A stretch of 64,000 nucleotides of DNA, taken from the NCBI RefSeq assembly GCF_001975665.1, contig NZ_CP019419.1, positions 2,525,501 to 2,589,500 on the forward strand. Direction: 5' to 3'. The position numbers and the translations under genes are program-made. The DNA comes from Polaribacter reichenbachii. GTDB lineage: Bacteria > Bacteroidota > Bacteroidia > Flavobacteriales > Flavobacteriaceae. A model generated the notes under the pieces. That model had not been told where the DNA came from. It did not search any database and worked only from the letters and a program-made list of their open reading frames with translations. This document shows, piece after piece, positions 25,413 through 35,149 of the stretch (position 1 is the stretch's first letter; each line of letters starts with the position of its first letter).

Positions 25413-26288
25413 TTAGCTTCTTTTTTTTCTGTTACTATTTGTATCCACTTTTTTACGAGTTGTGTTTACTTTTCTTTTAGTTTCTGTATTTCTGTTGTTA
25501 GAACTAGAAGTTTTTCTACGAATATCAACTTTTCTTTTTGTGGTATTTGAATTTCTATTAATTTTAGTATTGCTATCTGTTTTTCTATTAGAATAAGTAC
25601 TGTTTTTATTTACAGGTGCTTTTCTATTAGCATCATTTTTTCTGTAAGTATTATTGTTATTTCTTCTAATTTTATTAGAGTTTCTAACCGTATTTGCCGG
25701 TTTTCTTCTCTTAATAATAGTACTTCTTTTACCAATTTTAGCATTTGGTCTTGCTCTATAGTAGTAAAAATTTCTATCTTCTCTAATTTGTGTATAGTTT
25801 CTTCTAAAATCTCTATGATTAAAATAAGCGTTGTTAAAACTAAATACATCACCAAAATTAATACTAAAACGTATGCCATTGTTGTAATAATAATCTCTTA
25901 CCATTCCATTAAAAATCGGATTTCCCCAATGATCATAATGAACACTTAAATTACCAACATTGGTTAATCTATTTCTATAATATCTTATCGAAATATGACC
26001 AATTCTAGTTACATTTCCTCTAAAATCATAGCTCATAGAAACGTTGTTTACTCTTCTTATTCGACCTCTAAAATCTCTATGAATTTGAATTGGTCTGTTA
26101 TTAATATGAGATTCAAAATCAAAATCACCATTAGTAAAAACAAAAAACTCTATTCCGTTTTCAAAGAAATTAACAGCATTATTGTAAGAGTAATCTACCC
26201 TAAAATTTAAATTTTCTTCACCATTTTTGGCTTCCATTGTAGAAACCATCATGAACATTCCTAATAATATAAGTACACCTTTTTTCAT
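25413..26288 (-). CDS. Exported protein with a basic Asn/Arg/Lys-rich tail
   Basis: This 291-residue protein has a signal peptide (about residues 1-20, ending MEAKNG). A central region (about 60-130) contains short repeats of the type DFRGRIRRV, YDFRGNVTRIGHISI, YYRNRLTNVGNLSV and YDHWGNP, likely beta-strand units. From about residue 180 it becomes low-complexity and very basic (Asn, Arg, Lys, Thr, Ser), ending KKRS. Such a tail could bind nucleic acid or an acidic polymer on the cell surface. I know no function for the family. Confidence 0.75.
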   Translation of the reverse strand: MKKGVLILLGMFMMVSTMEAKNGEENLNFRVDYSYNNAVNFFENGIEFFVFTNGDFDFESHINNRPIQIHRDFRGRIRRVNNVSMSYDFRGNVTRIGHISIRYYRNRLTNVGNLSVHYDHWGNPIFNGMVRDYYYNNGIRFSINFGDVFSFNNAYFNHRDFRRNYTQIREDRNFYYYRARPNAKIGKRSTIIKRRKPANTVRNSNKIRRNNNNTYRKNDANRKAPVNKNSTYSNRKTDSNTKINRNSNTTKRKVDIRRKTSSSNNRNTETKRKVNTTRKKVDTNSNRKKRS

Positions 26289-26524
26289 AATATGTGGTTT
26301 AAAGGGTTTTGCCTACTCTTATTGCTTTTCGGCTTTCGCATTTGTTGATGTAATTTCAAAAGGCGTGCCAAAAATTATAGTTAGGTGTTAGATAAATAGA
26401 TGTAAGGTGTTTATATTTATGATTTTCAGTGATTTAAATTTGTAAATAAAAAATTTTATATAAAATGAATACCACAAGTAATTTTTTTTATAATTTACGA
26501 CTTAGATTTAAAGTATTTTTAATG

Positions 26525-27013
26525 ATAGCAGCTATTGAGCAAAATTTACAAAGAGGAATTAAATTATTAACCACTATTTCTGATGATGAATACGCTAATA
26601 ATACAATTCCGCCTTATTTTTCTAGTATTGGCTGTCACGTTCGCCATATTTTAGATGTTTTTTCTTGTGTTTTAAATGGTTTTGATGATAAAAAAATTGA
26701 CCTTACTTTACGAGAAAGAAACGAATATATAGAGTTAAAAACAGCAAGCGGAATTGCTTATTTCGAATTAATCTTACAAAAAATTAAATTACTTTCTAAT
26801 GATGATTTACAAACTGAGGTAATCATTACTGATGATTTAGGAAAAGGAAAAGTATCTTCAAAATCTACTTTAGGTGCTGTTTTAATGCAAACTCAGAGTC
26901 ACGCAATTCATCATTTTGCAAGTGTTGGCTACATTGTAAATCAATTAAACATAGAATTACCAGATTCAGATTTTGGTTACAATCCTTCTACACCAAAAAA
27001 AGTAGAAAACTAA
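26525..27013 (+). CDS. DinB-like superfamily protein
   Basis: The 162-residue frame from the ATG at 26525 begins MIAAIEQNLQRGIKLLTTIS, which is how such proteins usually start. An in-frame ATG at 26465 would add 20 residues of unlikely sequence. The four-helix DinB fold is suggested by three His at the usual metal positions: SIGCHVRHILDVF (about residue 36) and QSHAIHHFASVGY (about 138). Members bind a divalent metal; some are thiol-dependent transferases, but the substrate here is unknown. Confidence 0.75.
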   Translation: MAAIEQNLQRGIKLLTTISDDEYANNTIPPYFSSIGCHVRHILDVFSCVLNGFDDKKIDLTLRERNEYIELKTASGIAYFELILQKIKLLSNDDLQTEVIITDDLGKGKVSSKSTLGAVLMQTQSHAIHHFASVGYIVNQLNIELPDSDFGYNPSTPKKVEN

Positions 27014-27100
27014 GAGGTTTTAGAAAACATTAACACTTTTAATTGAGTAGTTGGCATTTGTTTTGTACTTTATATTGATACATAAATTTAAAGATAAAAT

Positions 27101-28075
27101 ATGATTTTTTTACAATATAAAAACAACTTGTTTTCAATATTAACTTTGCTATTTGTTTGGCCACTTTTTGCACAAAATAGCACTGATATTTTAAACAAAA
27201 CTTATGTTTATAAACCAAACCCTTATACGAGTACAAAAGTAGATTTACCAATACATTTAAATAAAACGATTAAGCCTATAAAAGAAATTGAGGATGCAAA
27301 TTTACAAACTACATTAGAAAATGAGATTTATAAAAATAAAACTTGGAGACGTTTAATAAGGTCGAACCAAATGTCTGTTGCTATTGTAGATTTAAGTGAT
27401 AGTACTGCATTTAAATATGCAGGTATTAACGATAATTTTATGATGTATGCAGCTAGTTTGCCAAAAATTGCCATTCTTTTAGCGGTAATGGATGCCATTG
27501 ATAAAGGAGAATTAGAATATACAAATGAGCTAAAAAAAGATTTACGATTAATGATAAGTAAATCGAACAATAGAGCATCAACAAGAAATATTGATAGAGT
27601 TGGTTATAAAAAAATTGAAGAAGTTTTAAGAGCCCCAAAACATAAATTGTACGACGAAGAAGTTGGTGGTGGTTTATGGGTTGGTAAAAGATATGCATCT
27701 GCAGGTAAAAGATATCCAGATCCTATGAAAGGTTTAAGCCACGCAGCTACCACAAGACAGGTATGTAGCTTTTATTATCAGTTAGCTTTAGGTAATTTAA
27801 TTAGTGAAGAGCGCTCAAAAGAAATGTTGCAGATTATGAAAACACCAGAGTTGCATCATAAATTTGTAAATACTTTAGATAGAATTGCTCCCAAAGCCGA
27901 TATTTATAGAAAATCGGGTTCTTGGAAAAATTATCATTCAGATTCAGCGTTAGTTTGGGGGCCAAATAGAAAATATATAATTGTGGCTTTAATTCACGAT
28001 AGTTATGGTGAGCAAACAATTAGAGATTTGGTAATTCCTTTAGAAAAAGTATTAAAAAATTCACGTTCTTTATAG
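27101..28075 (+). CDS. Exported class A beta-lactamase-fold serine hydrolase
   Basis: This 324-residue protein has a signal peptide (cleavage probably after FAQ, about residue 25). The three active-site motifs of the penicillin-binding/beta-lactamase fold are present: SLPK (Ser119-Lys122), SNN (155-157, where class A enzymes have SDN) and KSG (271-273). It could be a periplasmic beta-lactamase-like hydrolase or a D,D-peptidase. The unusual SNN makes resistance activity uncertain. The translocase gene follows after 22 bp, so they are probably co-transcribed. A second member of the fold is encoded at 30924-32240. Confidence 0.85.
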   Translation: MIFLQYKNNLFSILTLLFVWPLFAQNSTDILNKTYVYKPNPYTSTKVDLPIHLNKTIKPIKEIEDANLQTTLENEIYKNKTWRRLIRSNQMSVAIVDLSDSTAFKYAGINDNFMMYAASLPKIAILLAVMDAIDKGELEYTNELKKDLRLMISKSNNRASTRNIDRVGYKKIEEVLRAPKHKLYDEEVGGGLWVGKRYASAGKRYPDPMKGLSHAATTRQVCSFYYQLALGNLISEERSKEMLQIMKTPELHHKFVNTLDRIAPKADIYRKSGSWKNYHSDSALVWGPNRKYIIVALIHDSYGEQTIRDLVIPLEKVLKNSRSL

Positions 28076-28097
28076 TTGTAAAAAGAACTATAGAAAA

Positions 28098-30920
28098 TTG
28101 AAAAAAATAATATACAAAACATTCGGATTAAGAGATGGAGAAATTTTCATCTCTTTTTTAATGCAGTTGTATATTTTTTTAATCATTACTGTGCTGCTTA
28201 TTGTAAAGCCCACAGTAAATGCAATGTTTGTTTCTGAATTAGGAGCAGAAAATTTACCTTATGGTTATTTACTTGTTGCCATTACTGCTGTGTTTACTAC
28301 CTATTTTTATAGCCAAGCCATAAGAAAACACTCGTTGGTTAAAATTACAGTGTTGTCGCTAATTGTATTTAGTGCTGTTTTTATAGTTTTAGGTGTGCTT
28401 TTTAATTTAGAGATCATCAATCAATTTATACTCTATTTTTATTACGTTTTTGTATCGCTGTTTGCTGTAGTTGCTACATCGCAATTTTGGATTTTTGCTA
28501 ATATGGTTTTTAATGCTAGAGAAGCAAAAAGAATCTTTGGTTTTATTGGTGCTGGAGCTATTGCAGGCGGAATTTTCGGTGGCTATTTAACTAGTATTAT
28601 TGCTGCAAATTTTGGTAAAGAATACACCATTTTCTTGGCTTCAATTTTATTACTGCTTTGTATTCCTATTCTTAATAAAGTATATAAGTTAAGAATTAAA
28701 TACCTAAACACCTTTAAAAGAAAACAGGTAATTGAAAGTCAAGATCGTTTAGAAAGTTCTTCTTTAAAACTAATTTCTAAATCAAAACACTTAACTTTTT
28801 TAGCCATTATTACTGGTATAGGAGTTGTTGTTGCAAAATTAGTCGATTTTCAGTTTAGCGATTTTGCCAATAAAGCCATTTCTGATTCAGATGATTTGGC
28901 TGCATTTTTTGGTTTCTGGTTTTCTACATTTAATGTGGTGGCTCTAACCATTCAATTATTTTTAACCAATAAAATATTAAATAAATTAGGGGTTTCTTCA
29001 TCGCTTTTAGTATTGCCATTAACCATTGGTTTAAGTAGCTTATTATTTTTAACTTTTCCGGAATTATGGGTATTAATTATCATAAAAGGAATTGATGGTA
29101 GCTTTAAACAAAGTTTGAATAAAGCAGCTGTAGAGCTATCTATAATGCCTATTCCTTTGCATATTAAAAATCAGGCAAAATCATATATTGATGTTGCTGT
29201 TGATAGTATTGCAACAGGATTTTCTGGTTTTTTATTAATTTTTTTCATCAAAGAATTAAATTTAAGTTCGTCATATATTACTGTAATTGTGTTGCTTTTT
29301 GTTTTTATTTGGATAGTACTCATCTACAAATTAAGAGAAGCTTATTTCGAATCTTTTAAAAAAAATATTCAGAAAAATTTATCTTTTATCAATAGTAAAA
29401 AAGAAAAACCAAAAAAAGAAAACAATCTTTTAGATATTAAAAATGTTTTTGAAAAAGGTAATGAAGAAGAAATCTTAGCAATGTTCGATCGTTTAAAAGA
29501 TTATAAATTTAAGATTTTTCAAAATCCAGTAATTGAGCTTTTAAAGCACCCATCATCTAAAATAAAAGTAGCAGCAATCGATTTTTTAGATGCTTTTGAT
29601 GATAATAATATTCTAAATAATGTAGCTGAGTTTATTTATGATAAAGATGAAACTTTAGTATATGTGGCTTTAGATTATGTTTTAGAGCATTCAGATCAGA
29701 GAGATACTGCTTTTTTTAATAGGTTTTTAGATCATGATGAAGAATACATTGCAAATGGCGCTTTATTAGCCTTGGCTAAACAGAGTAGAAATAATTATAA
29801 TTTAGGCAATTATTATCACTTAAAAAACAGATTAGAGCTTAAGATAGATAAGTATATTGTAAATAGAGCTGCTGTTAGAAAAGAAATTATAGCAGGTCTT
29901 TTATTAAGTATTGCCTATGCTGGTTTAGAAAATCATTATAGCTTTATTGCAGCACATTTAAAAAATCAGAAACCTTATATAATAAAATTTGCAACTATAG
30001 CTGCTGGTATTACTTCTCAAGAGATTTTTATAAAAGATTTATTGAATTTATTAGATAAAAAAAGACATAGAAAAAGAGCCATCAGAGCTTTAAAAAGTTA
30101 TGGGCCTAAAATAATAGATGTACTTCAAAAATTAGAAAAAGAAGAAGATTTAAATTCTAATATAAGAAAGCACGTTCCTAAAATTGTTGGGGCTTTTCAA
30201 AATGAAAAATCAGTAACTATTTTAGAGAAAATTGTAAAAAGTGTAAACTCTACAAGTAGATTAGAGGCAACCAAAGCTTTAATAAAAATCTACAAAAAAG
30301 ATGCAGATTTAACATTATCTAAAAGAGTAATTAGAAAACATATTACTAAAGAAACTTACTATTACAAGCATATTTTAGAAGCCAATATTTCTATTCAACA
30401 CCTTATTAATAAAGATTTAGTTGATGAAATTAATAAAGAAAACCAAACCGTTTACGAAGGCAGAAAGATATTAAGTGATGCTTTAGAGCAAGAACTTAAA
30501 AAATCATTCATGATTATTTTTAATTTGTTGAGTTTGTTATACTCAGAAGAAGATATTCAAATTACATTTAATGCCATAAAAAGTAATCACAAAGAAGCAA
30601 AAATTAATGCTTTAGAGTTGCTAGAAAACCTTTTAGATAGTAGTTTAAAGGCAGTAGTTGTACCTGTTTTAGAGCACGAAGTTCTAGATAAAAATCATTA
30701 CAATGCCACTGCAATACCATTTACAATTCTTTCGGAATTAGAATTGCTAAAAAAGCTAATGAAAGTAAGCGGAAGTGGTGTAAGACTAGCAGCAGTAAAT
30801 TATATTACAAATGCTAAAAATAAAACATTAATACCTGCATTATTACCAATAAAAAAGTATCGCAACAAAATTGTAAAGCAATTGGCTTACGATACTTTAA
30901 AAATGTTAAGAAATTTATAG
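28098..30920 (+). CDS. ATP/ADP translocase-like (Npt1/Npt2) transporter with HEAT-like C-terminus
   Basis: This 940-residue protein probably starts at TTG (28098). Residues 1 to about 425 form about 12 TM segments resembling nucleotide transporters of the TLC/NTT group: an early LRDGE motif, VKPTVNAMFVSELGAENLPYGY and a GFIGAGAIAGGIFGGYL segment. Residues about 440-940 are soluble, with repeated paired helices (HPSSKIKVAAIDFLDAF, DETLVYVALDYVLEH, EEYIANGALLALAK), i.e. HEAT-like repeats. The classic family members exchange ATP for ADP or carry other nucleotides. In free-living Bacteroidota the substrate is not known to me. Confidence 0.8.
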   Translation: MKKIIYKTFGLRDGEIFISFLMQLYIFLIITVLLIVKPTVNAMFVSELGAENLPYGYLLVAITAVFTTYFYSQAIRKHSLVKITVLSLIVFSAVFIVLGVLFNLEIINQFILYFYYVFVSLFAVVATSQFWIFANMVFNAREAKRIFGFIGAGAIAGGIFGGYLTSIIAANFGKEYTIFLASILLLLCIPILNKVYKLRIKYLNTFKRKQVIESQDRLESSSLKLISKSKHLTFLAIITGIGVVVAKLVDFQFSDFANKAISDSDDLAAFFGFWFSTFNVVALTIQLFLTNKILNKLGVSSSLLVLPLTIGLSSLLFLTFPELWVLIIIKGIDGSFKQSLNKAAVELSIMPIPLHIKNQAKSYIDVAVDSIATGFSGFLLIFFIKELNLSSSYITVIVLLFVFIWIVLIYKLREAYFESFKKNIQKNLSFINSKKEKPKKENNLLDIKNVFEKGNEEEILAMFDRLKDYKFKIFQNPVIELLKHPSSKIKVAAIDFLDAFDDNNILNNVAEFIYDKDETLVYVALDYVLEHSDQRDTAFFNRFLDHDEEYIANGALLALAKQSRNNYNLGNYYHLKNRLELKIDKYIVNRAAVRKEIIAGLLLSIAYAGLENHYSFIAAHLKNQKPYIIKFATIAAGITSQEIFIKDLLNLLDKKRHRKRAIRALKSYGPKIIDVLQKLEKEEDLNSNIRKHVPKIVGAFQNEKSVTILEKIVKSVNSTSRLEATKALIKIYKKDADLTLSKRVIRKHITKETYYYKHILEANISIQHLINKDLVDEINKENQTVYEGRKILSDALEQELKKSFMIIFNLLSLLYSEEDIQITFNAIKSNHKEAKINALELLENLLDSSLKAVVVPVLEHEVLDKNHYNATAIPFTILSELELLKKLMKVSGSGVRLAAVNYITNAKNKTLIPALLPIKKYRNKIVKQLAYDTLKMLRNL

Positions 30921-30923
30921 TTT

Positions 30924-32240
30924 TTAATTACCAGAATTCTCGTCTTTATCTTCTATATATTTTTCTTCTTTAATTTCTGGTTTATTCATATTGGCAGTTT
31001 CGTTTACAACGTCATCTATTTTACTTGCCAAGTACATGTGTTCTCCAGCTGAATTTTTGTTTAACACATTGGTCATTAAACAGACAATATATTTTATTCC
31101 ATTATCATGCTCTACAATAATTACAGAGTTCATATAATTAAAAACATTACCAGCATAACTAGCACAATTTGGGTCTTTTTCTCTATCGCATTTATAATAA
31201 CTACCCGATTTAAAGTACACAGCAGCATCATCTAATCTTGGCGATCTTGCATATCGAATTCTACGATCTGTTAAATACAATATTCGTTTCATTTCTAAAC
31301 TAGAAGCTTTATCAATTACTTTACCTTGTTCTAGTTTTACTAAAAATTTCATTAATCCTTTTGGTGTGCCAATACTACCACCTTTTCTACCTACATATTT
31401 TCCTGGTGGTCTTGTAAATAAACCACCCAATTTCCATTCATTTTCTTCAATTCCTAAATCTCTTAAAGGTTGATTTACAACTGTATTTGCTAAGTTTGTT
31501 AAAGAATCTCTAGGCGTTTCTTTAAAATATTTTTCTGCTTTTTCTTCATTTAAAAAGAAATATTCTTGGCCAAAAGCAGCCATTAACATAGCTTCTCTAT
31601 ACATAATACTTGCTGCACCATTATTACTTACAGAAACCATATGATCTAACCACTCAAACAAAGAAAATTCATCACTTGCAATAACTTGTCTTTTGGTTAA
31701 TTTATCATTTTCGATATCATAAATAGGTATGGTATGATGATCTCCTAAACCCCAATATCTACTAGATACTTTTATATTTTTTAAGTAAGCAACTCTTTCT
31801 TCATAAGAATCTGGACATAATTTTGCGACTTGATCAAAAATAGCTAATAAAACTGCAATTTTACCCACACTTCCTGGTTGATAACCTACATTTTCTCTAT
31901 GTTCTGCGTATCTTAATTCATCAGGATTACTCATATCCATAATGGCTAAAGAATAAGCACCTTGAGATGTAATGCGTTTTATTTTTCGGTCAAAATCGTT
32001 ATCAACTTTAAAAAGTTCTTCTACACTATCTGTGGTTTTATGGGTTAGATTCAATTTTATATCTGCCCATTTTTTATAAGCTCCTTTTGGTATTCTTGTG
32101 TATTTTACACTGTCTTTTTGAAACTGTCTTATTTGATACAATCTTTTAATGCCTGTATACTCATAACCATCAATAGGATAGTAGCTAATAAAGCCAAAAG
32201 AGAAAACAATACAAATAAGAATTAGGATATATTTTTTCAT
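30924..32240 (-). CDS. Exported serine hydrolase of the beta-lactamase/PBP fold
   Basis: This 438-residue protein has an N-terminal hydrophobic segment (about residues 4-20). Active-site motifs are SVGK (Ser124-Lys127), SNN (205-207) and KSG (344-346), matching the smaller protein at 27101. An insert between the SNN and KSG motifs makes it about 100 residues longer. The C-terminus is acidic and Lys-rich. It lies 2 bp downstream of the PEP-synthase-like gene on the same strand, so they form an operon. It may act on peptidoglycan or on another ester or amide in the periplasm; the substrate is unknown. Confidence 0.82.
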   Translation of the reverse strand: MKKYILILICIVFSFGFISYYPIDGYEYTGIKRLYQIRQFQKDSVKYTRIPKGAYKKWADIKLNLTHKTTDSVEELFKVDNDFDRKIKRITSQGAYSLAIMDMSNPDELRYAEHRENVGYQPGSVGKIAVLLAIFDQVAKLCPDSYEERVAYLKNIKVSSRYWGLGDHHTIPIYDIENDKLTKRQVIASDEFSLFEWLDHMVSVSNNGAASIMYREAMLMAAFGQEYFFLNEEKAEKYFKETPRDSLTNLANTVVNQPLRDLGIEENEWKLGGLFTRPPGKYVGRKGGSIGTPKGLMKFLVKLEQGKVIDKASSLEMKRILYLTDRRIRYARSPRLDDAAVYFKSGSYYKCDREKDPNCASYAGNVFNYMNSVIIVEHDNGIKYIVCLMTNVLNKNSAGEHMYLASKIDDVVNETANMNKPEIKEEKYIEDKDENSGN

Positions 32241-32242
32241 AG

Positions 32243-35149
32243 TTATATTTTTTGGTTGATGTTAATTTTTGTTGAATTTGCTATTTTTGGCGTAATTGAA
32301 TTTAAATACTCAGAACTTTTGGCTTGTTTGTTTTCTACAAATGGTCTTATTTGAAACAACCATAATTTGTTATCTTTAAAACCAAATTCTACATCATAAG
32401 CCTGATTTTTATCTTCTGATTTTTCGCCTATTTTTTGTCTTACTTTTGATGCTATTTTTCTAATTTCATAAATATTATCATCATTTAGAATTTCTTTATC
32501 AAAAGAAGTGTAGTATTTTTTTGTACCACCATAATTTGGTAAACGTATGTAATCTGCTTGTCTTGCAGGTGCTAAAAGGTAATTTTCTTTTTTTGTGATT
32601 AATCTTGTTTCTGCAGATTGCCCATCTACAGCACCACCTGCACCTCTAGAAAAAGCGACAGTTAAATCATCAGCTGTACCAGAATTGATTCCTTTTGTAA
32701 TCATAACTCCAGAGTAATCTACATCTACACTGGGTATAATTAAGATTGATGGATACACATTTTCTGGATTTAATAAATATTTTTGTCTCCATTTAAAACT
32801 TCTTTCTGTATACGCAGAAGCCCAAACACGTTTAATTCCTTGTAAAATTTTATCTTCTTCTTTAATATTAAATAGAGTTAAATTTAAACCTGCACCTGTA
32901 AATTCTTTTAAATCTTCCATATTTGTATCACTTCTTAAAAATACGGGTACGTTACCCATATCATTTTTAAAAGCTGTCTGAAAATTCAATTTTAAATCTT
33001 TTACAAAACTTTTATCTAAGTCAATATTTAAGATTGATTTATGCAGTTTTACTAAAGAAGTTAGTAAGTATTGTTCAACCATTTCATCAGAAGAACCGTT
33101 TTTCTTTTTTGCATCAGCTTCTTTAAAAGTAGCATTTAAATATTCCCAATAGGTCTTGTTTTCATTTGGCATTTGCAAATTCATATGCGCTTTAAAAACG
33201 CCAAAAGGTATAATTAAACCTTCTACAACCTGATCAGGAAAAAGTTGTTTTAGCTCACCTAAATTTGCAGCTTTTGGGCCACATAATTTTCCAGAATCAG
33301 TAGCATTAACAGTTCTCATATTTATCACTTTAGAAACATCTAAACGTATATCTGCAACTGGTACTTCAATCATATTTTTGCTACGTTCCACTTTTTCGAA
33401 AAGTTTTTTTTCTTCATTGCTCATATCATCTTCTTCTTTAAGAATTACATTTCCTTTATGAGAAACTGCATAAAATACTTTTTTACCATTGTCTTTTTTT
33501 AAGGCTGATAAATTTTCATTTGATAATGCAGCATTTGGTATTCCTAAATTTCTTGCTAATAATTGAACGTGAGAAACTAAATTTCCTTCAGAAACTGTCA
33601 TAATTCCTGCAACTGGTTTTAAATCTGAAGGCGGATTTTGAAAAATATAAATCTTGTTGGTCTGTACTTCTATAGCATCAGGATTACCATCAACCACAAC
33701 CAGTTCTCCAAAGGCATAACCAGGATTTAAACCTCTAATGGCACTTTGATTGTCTATAGACATTACCTTGTTATTAATGTTAGAAATTTTGGCAACAAAC
33801 GTACCTAATTTACTAACAGTTTCTCCTAAACTCAGAGCAATACTATTTCTAACTCTATCATCTATAAAACCATATGCTAAAGGCTCAAAATGGGTGTAAT
33901 TTAAAACATCTTCGTTGTAATTTGCTTTAATTAAAGAAGCGCTCCATTCTACAATACTTCTAGAAGTATTTAATACATTGTTCAATTCTTCAATTGTAAT
34001 GTTTTCTTTATTTGTAGAATTTTTTAAGTTATTTTCAACTTGGTCATATTCCCAAAATTCTAATAAACCAGTACCTAAAGATGCACAAGTTAGCGCCTCT
34101 ATTTTATGAATAGTTTCTGCTAAATTTTCAGTTTTCCAGTTCTGAGTTTCTATCAACAAAATATTTTCTAATTGATTGCTAATATCAAGTAATTGTAAAC
34201 GGTCTTTTACAGATTTAAAATCTAAAATGGTACCTCTAATATTGGCTAAAATACTGGCAGACTTTTCCACTATTTTTCTAGAAGAATTGTGATCATTAAA
34301 ATAGGTAGAAAAGTTTTTAATTTCTTCTACAACCATTGCATTTCCATTTAAACTAGCAATTTCTTTATCAATCTTTTTAAAATCTAAAGGAGCGTAAAAT
34401 TGCTCCATTGTTACTACTAAATCTTTTAATTTTTTCTTTTCTTTAAGTGATAATTTACTGTCATTTTTTTGAATAAAATGCTCCACTAATTTAATATCTG
34501 TTTTCTGCGGATTTCCGTGGATTTTAATTCTGATATCCATAAAACTCGGAATTTCTTCCGCCAGAATTTTAGATTCACTTCTCATTAATTGCCCAATATT
34601 GGTGTCTCCATTATGAGGAATGTCTTTTAATGCTTGTCGAATTAAATAGTAATTTGTTTTTATAAAATTGTCATCATTTAAAACGGTTTCAAAAAAGGCT
34701 TTTCCCCAAGCTTCTTCATCTTCAGATTGAATTGCGCCTCTGTAATATTGCCCTTTTCTTAAAATCCATCCATTATCTATACTTTTTAAATAGTTGCCAA
34801 TTTGATATTGCTTTAATCTGCTGTAATTATGGTTGGCATCTAAAAATTCATTGGTTTTTATAGCCGCTAAAATTTCTCCAAAATACAAATGATTTGTTTT
34901 TCTTAAATCTAATGCAGATTGTTTAAAACTTGCGTGTTGTATTCCATCAATATCATCAGGACAAGGATCTTTTGCATCTCTAATACTACCATCTTTACAA
35001 AACCATTTTATTCTGTAATATGGGCCTCTAATATCATTTTTATAAGTTTCTACTAATTGCTTTATTGCTGAAGTTGTTTGTTCTTGTGCAAACGAATTTG
35101 AACCGAAAACAAAGAAAATTAGAAGTACTTTAAGAATATTTTTCGCCAT
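32243..35149 (-). CDS. Exported PEP-synthase/PPDK-like protein
   Basis: I chose the ATG at 35149, because MAKNILKVLLIFFVFGSNSFAQ is a clear signal peptide; the upstream 37 codons are unlikely. Of the 968 residues, the first ~450 are novel and helical. A PEP-utiliser swivelling domain follows (YAFGELVVVDGNPDA...SEGNLVSHVQLLARNLGIP, with His in the phosphohistidine position). Then comes a PPDK-N/ATP-grasp domain (GPKAANLGELK, PVFLRSDTNMED, FSRGAGGAVDGQSAETR, VEFGFKDNKLWLFQIRPF). The order swivel-then-ATP-grasp and the export signal are both unusual. Probable phosphotransferase or a derivative; substrate unknown. Confidence 0.8.
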   Translation of the reverse strand: MAKNILKVLLIFFVFGSNSFAQEQTTSAIKQLVETYKNDIRGPYYRIKWFCKDGSIRDAKDPCPDDIDGIQHASFKQSALDLRKTNHLYFGEILAAIKTNEFLDANHNYSRLKQYQIGNYLKSIDNGWILRKGQYYRGAIQSEDEEAWGKAFFETVLNDDNFIKTNYYLIRQALKDIPHNGDTNIGQLMRSESKILAEEIPSFMDIRIKIHGNPQKTDIKLVEHFIQKNDSKLSLKEKKKLKDLVVTMEQFYAPLDFKKIDKEIASLNGNAMVVEEIKNFSTYFNDHNSSRKIVEKSASILANIRGTILDFKSVKDRLQLLDISNQLENILLIETQNWKTENLAETIHKIEALTCASLGTGLLEFWEYDQVENNLKNSTNKENITIEELNNVLNTSRSIVEWSASLIKANYNEDVLNYTHFEPLAYGFIDDRVRNSIALSLGETVSKLGTFVAKISNINNKVMSIDNQSAIRGLNPGYAFGELVVVDGNPDAIEVQTNKIYIFQNPPSDLKPVAGIMTVSEGNLVSHVQLLARNLGIPNAALSNENLSALKKDNGKKVFYAVSHKGNVILKEEDDMSNEEKKLFEKVERSKNMIEVPVADIRLDVSKVINMRTVNATDSGKLCGPKAANLGELKQLFPDQVVEGLIIPFGVFKAHMNLQMPNENKTYWEYLNATFKEADAKKKNGSSDEMVEQYLLTSLVKLHKSILNIDLDKSFVKDLKLNFQTAFKNDMGNVPVFLRSDTNMEDLKEFTGAGLNLTLFNIKEEDKILQGIKRVWASAYTERSFKWRQKYLLNPENVYPSILIIPSVDVDYSGVMITKGINSGTADDLTVAFSRGAGGAVDGQSAETRLITKKENYLLAPARQADYIRLPNYGGTKKYYTSFDKEILNDDNIYEIRKIASKVRQKIGEKSEDKNQAYDVEFGFKDNKLWLFQIRPFVENKQAKSSEYLNSITPKIANSTKININQKI

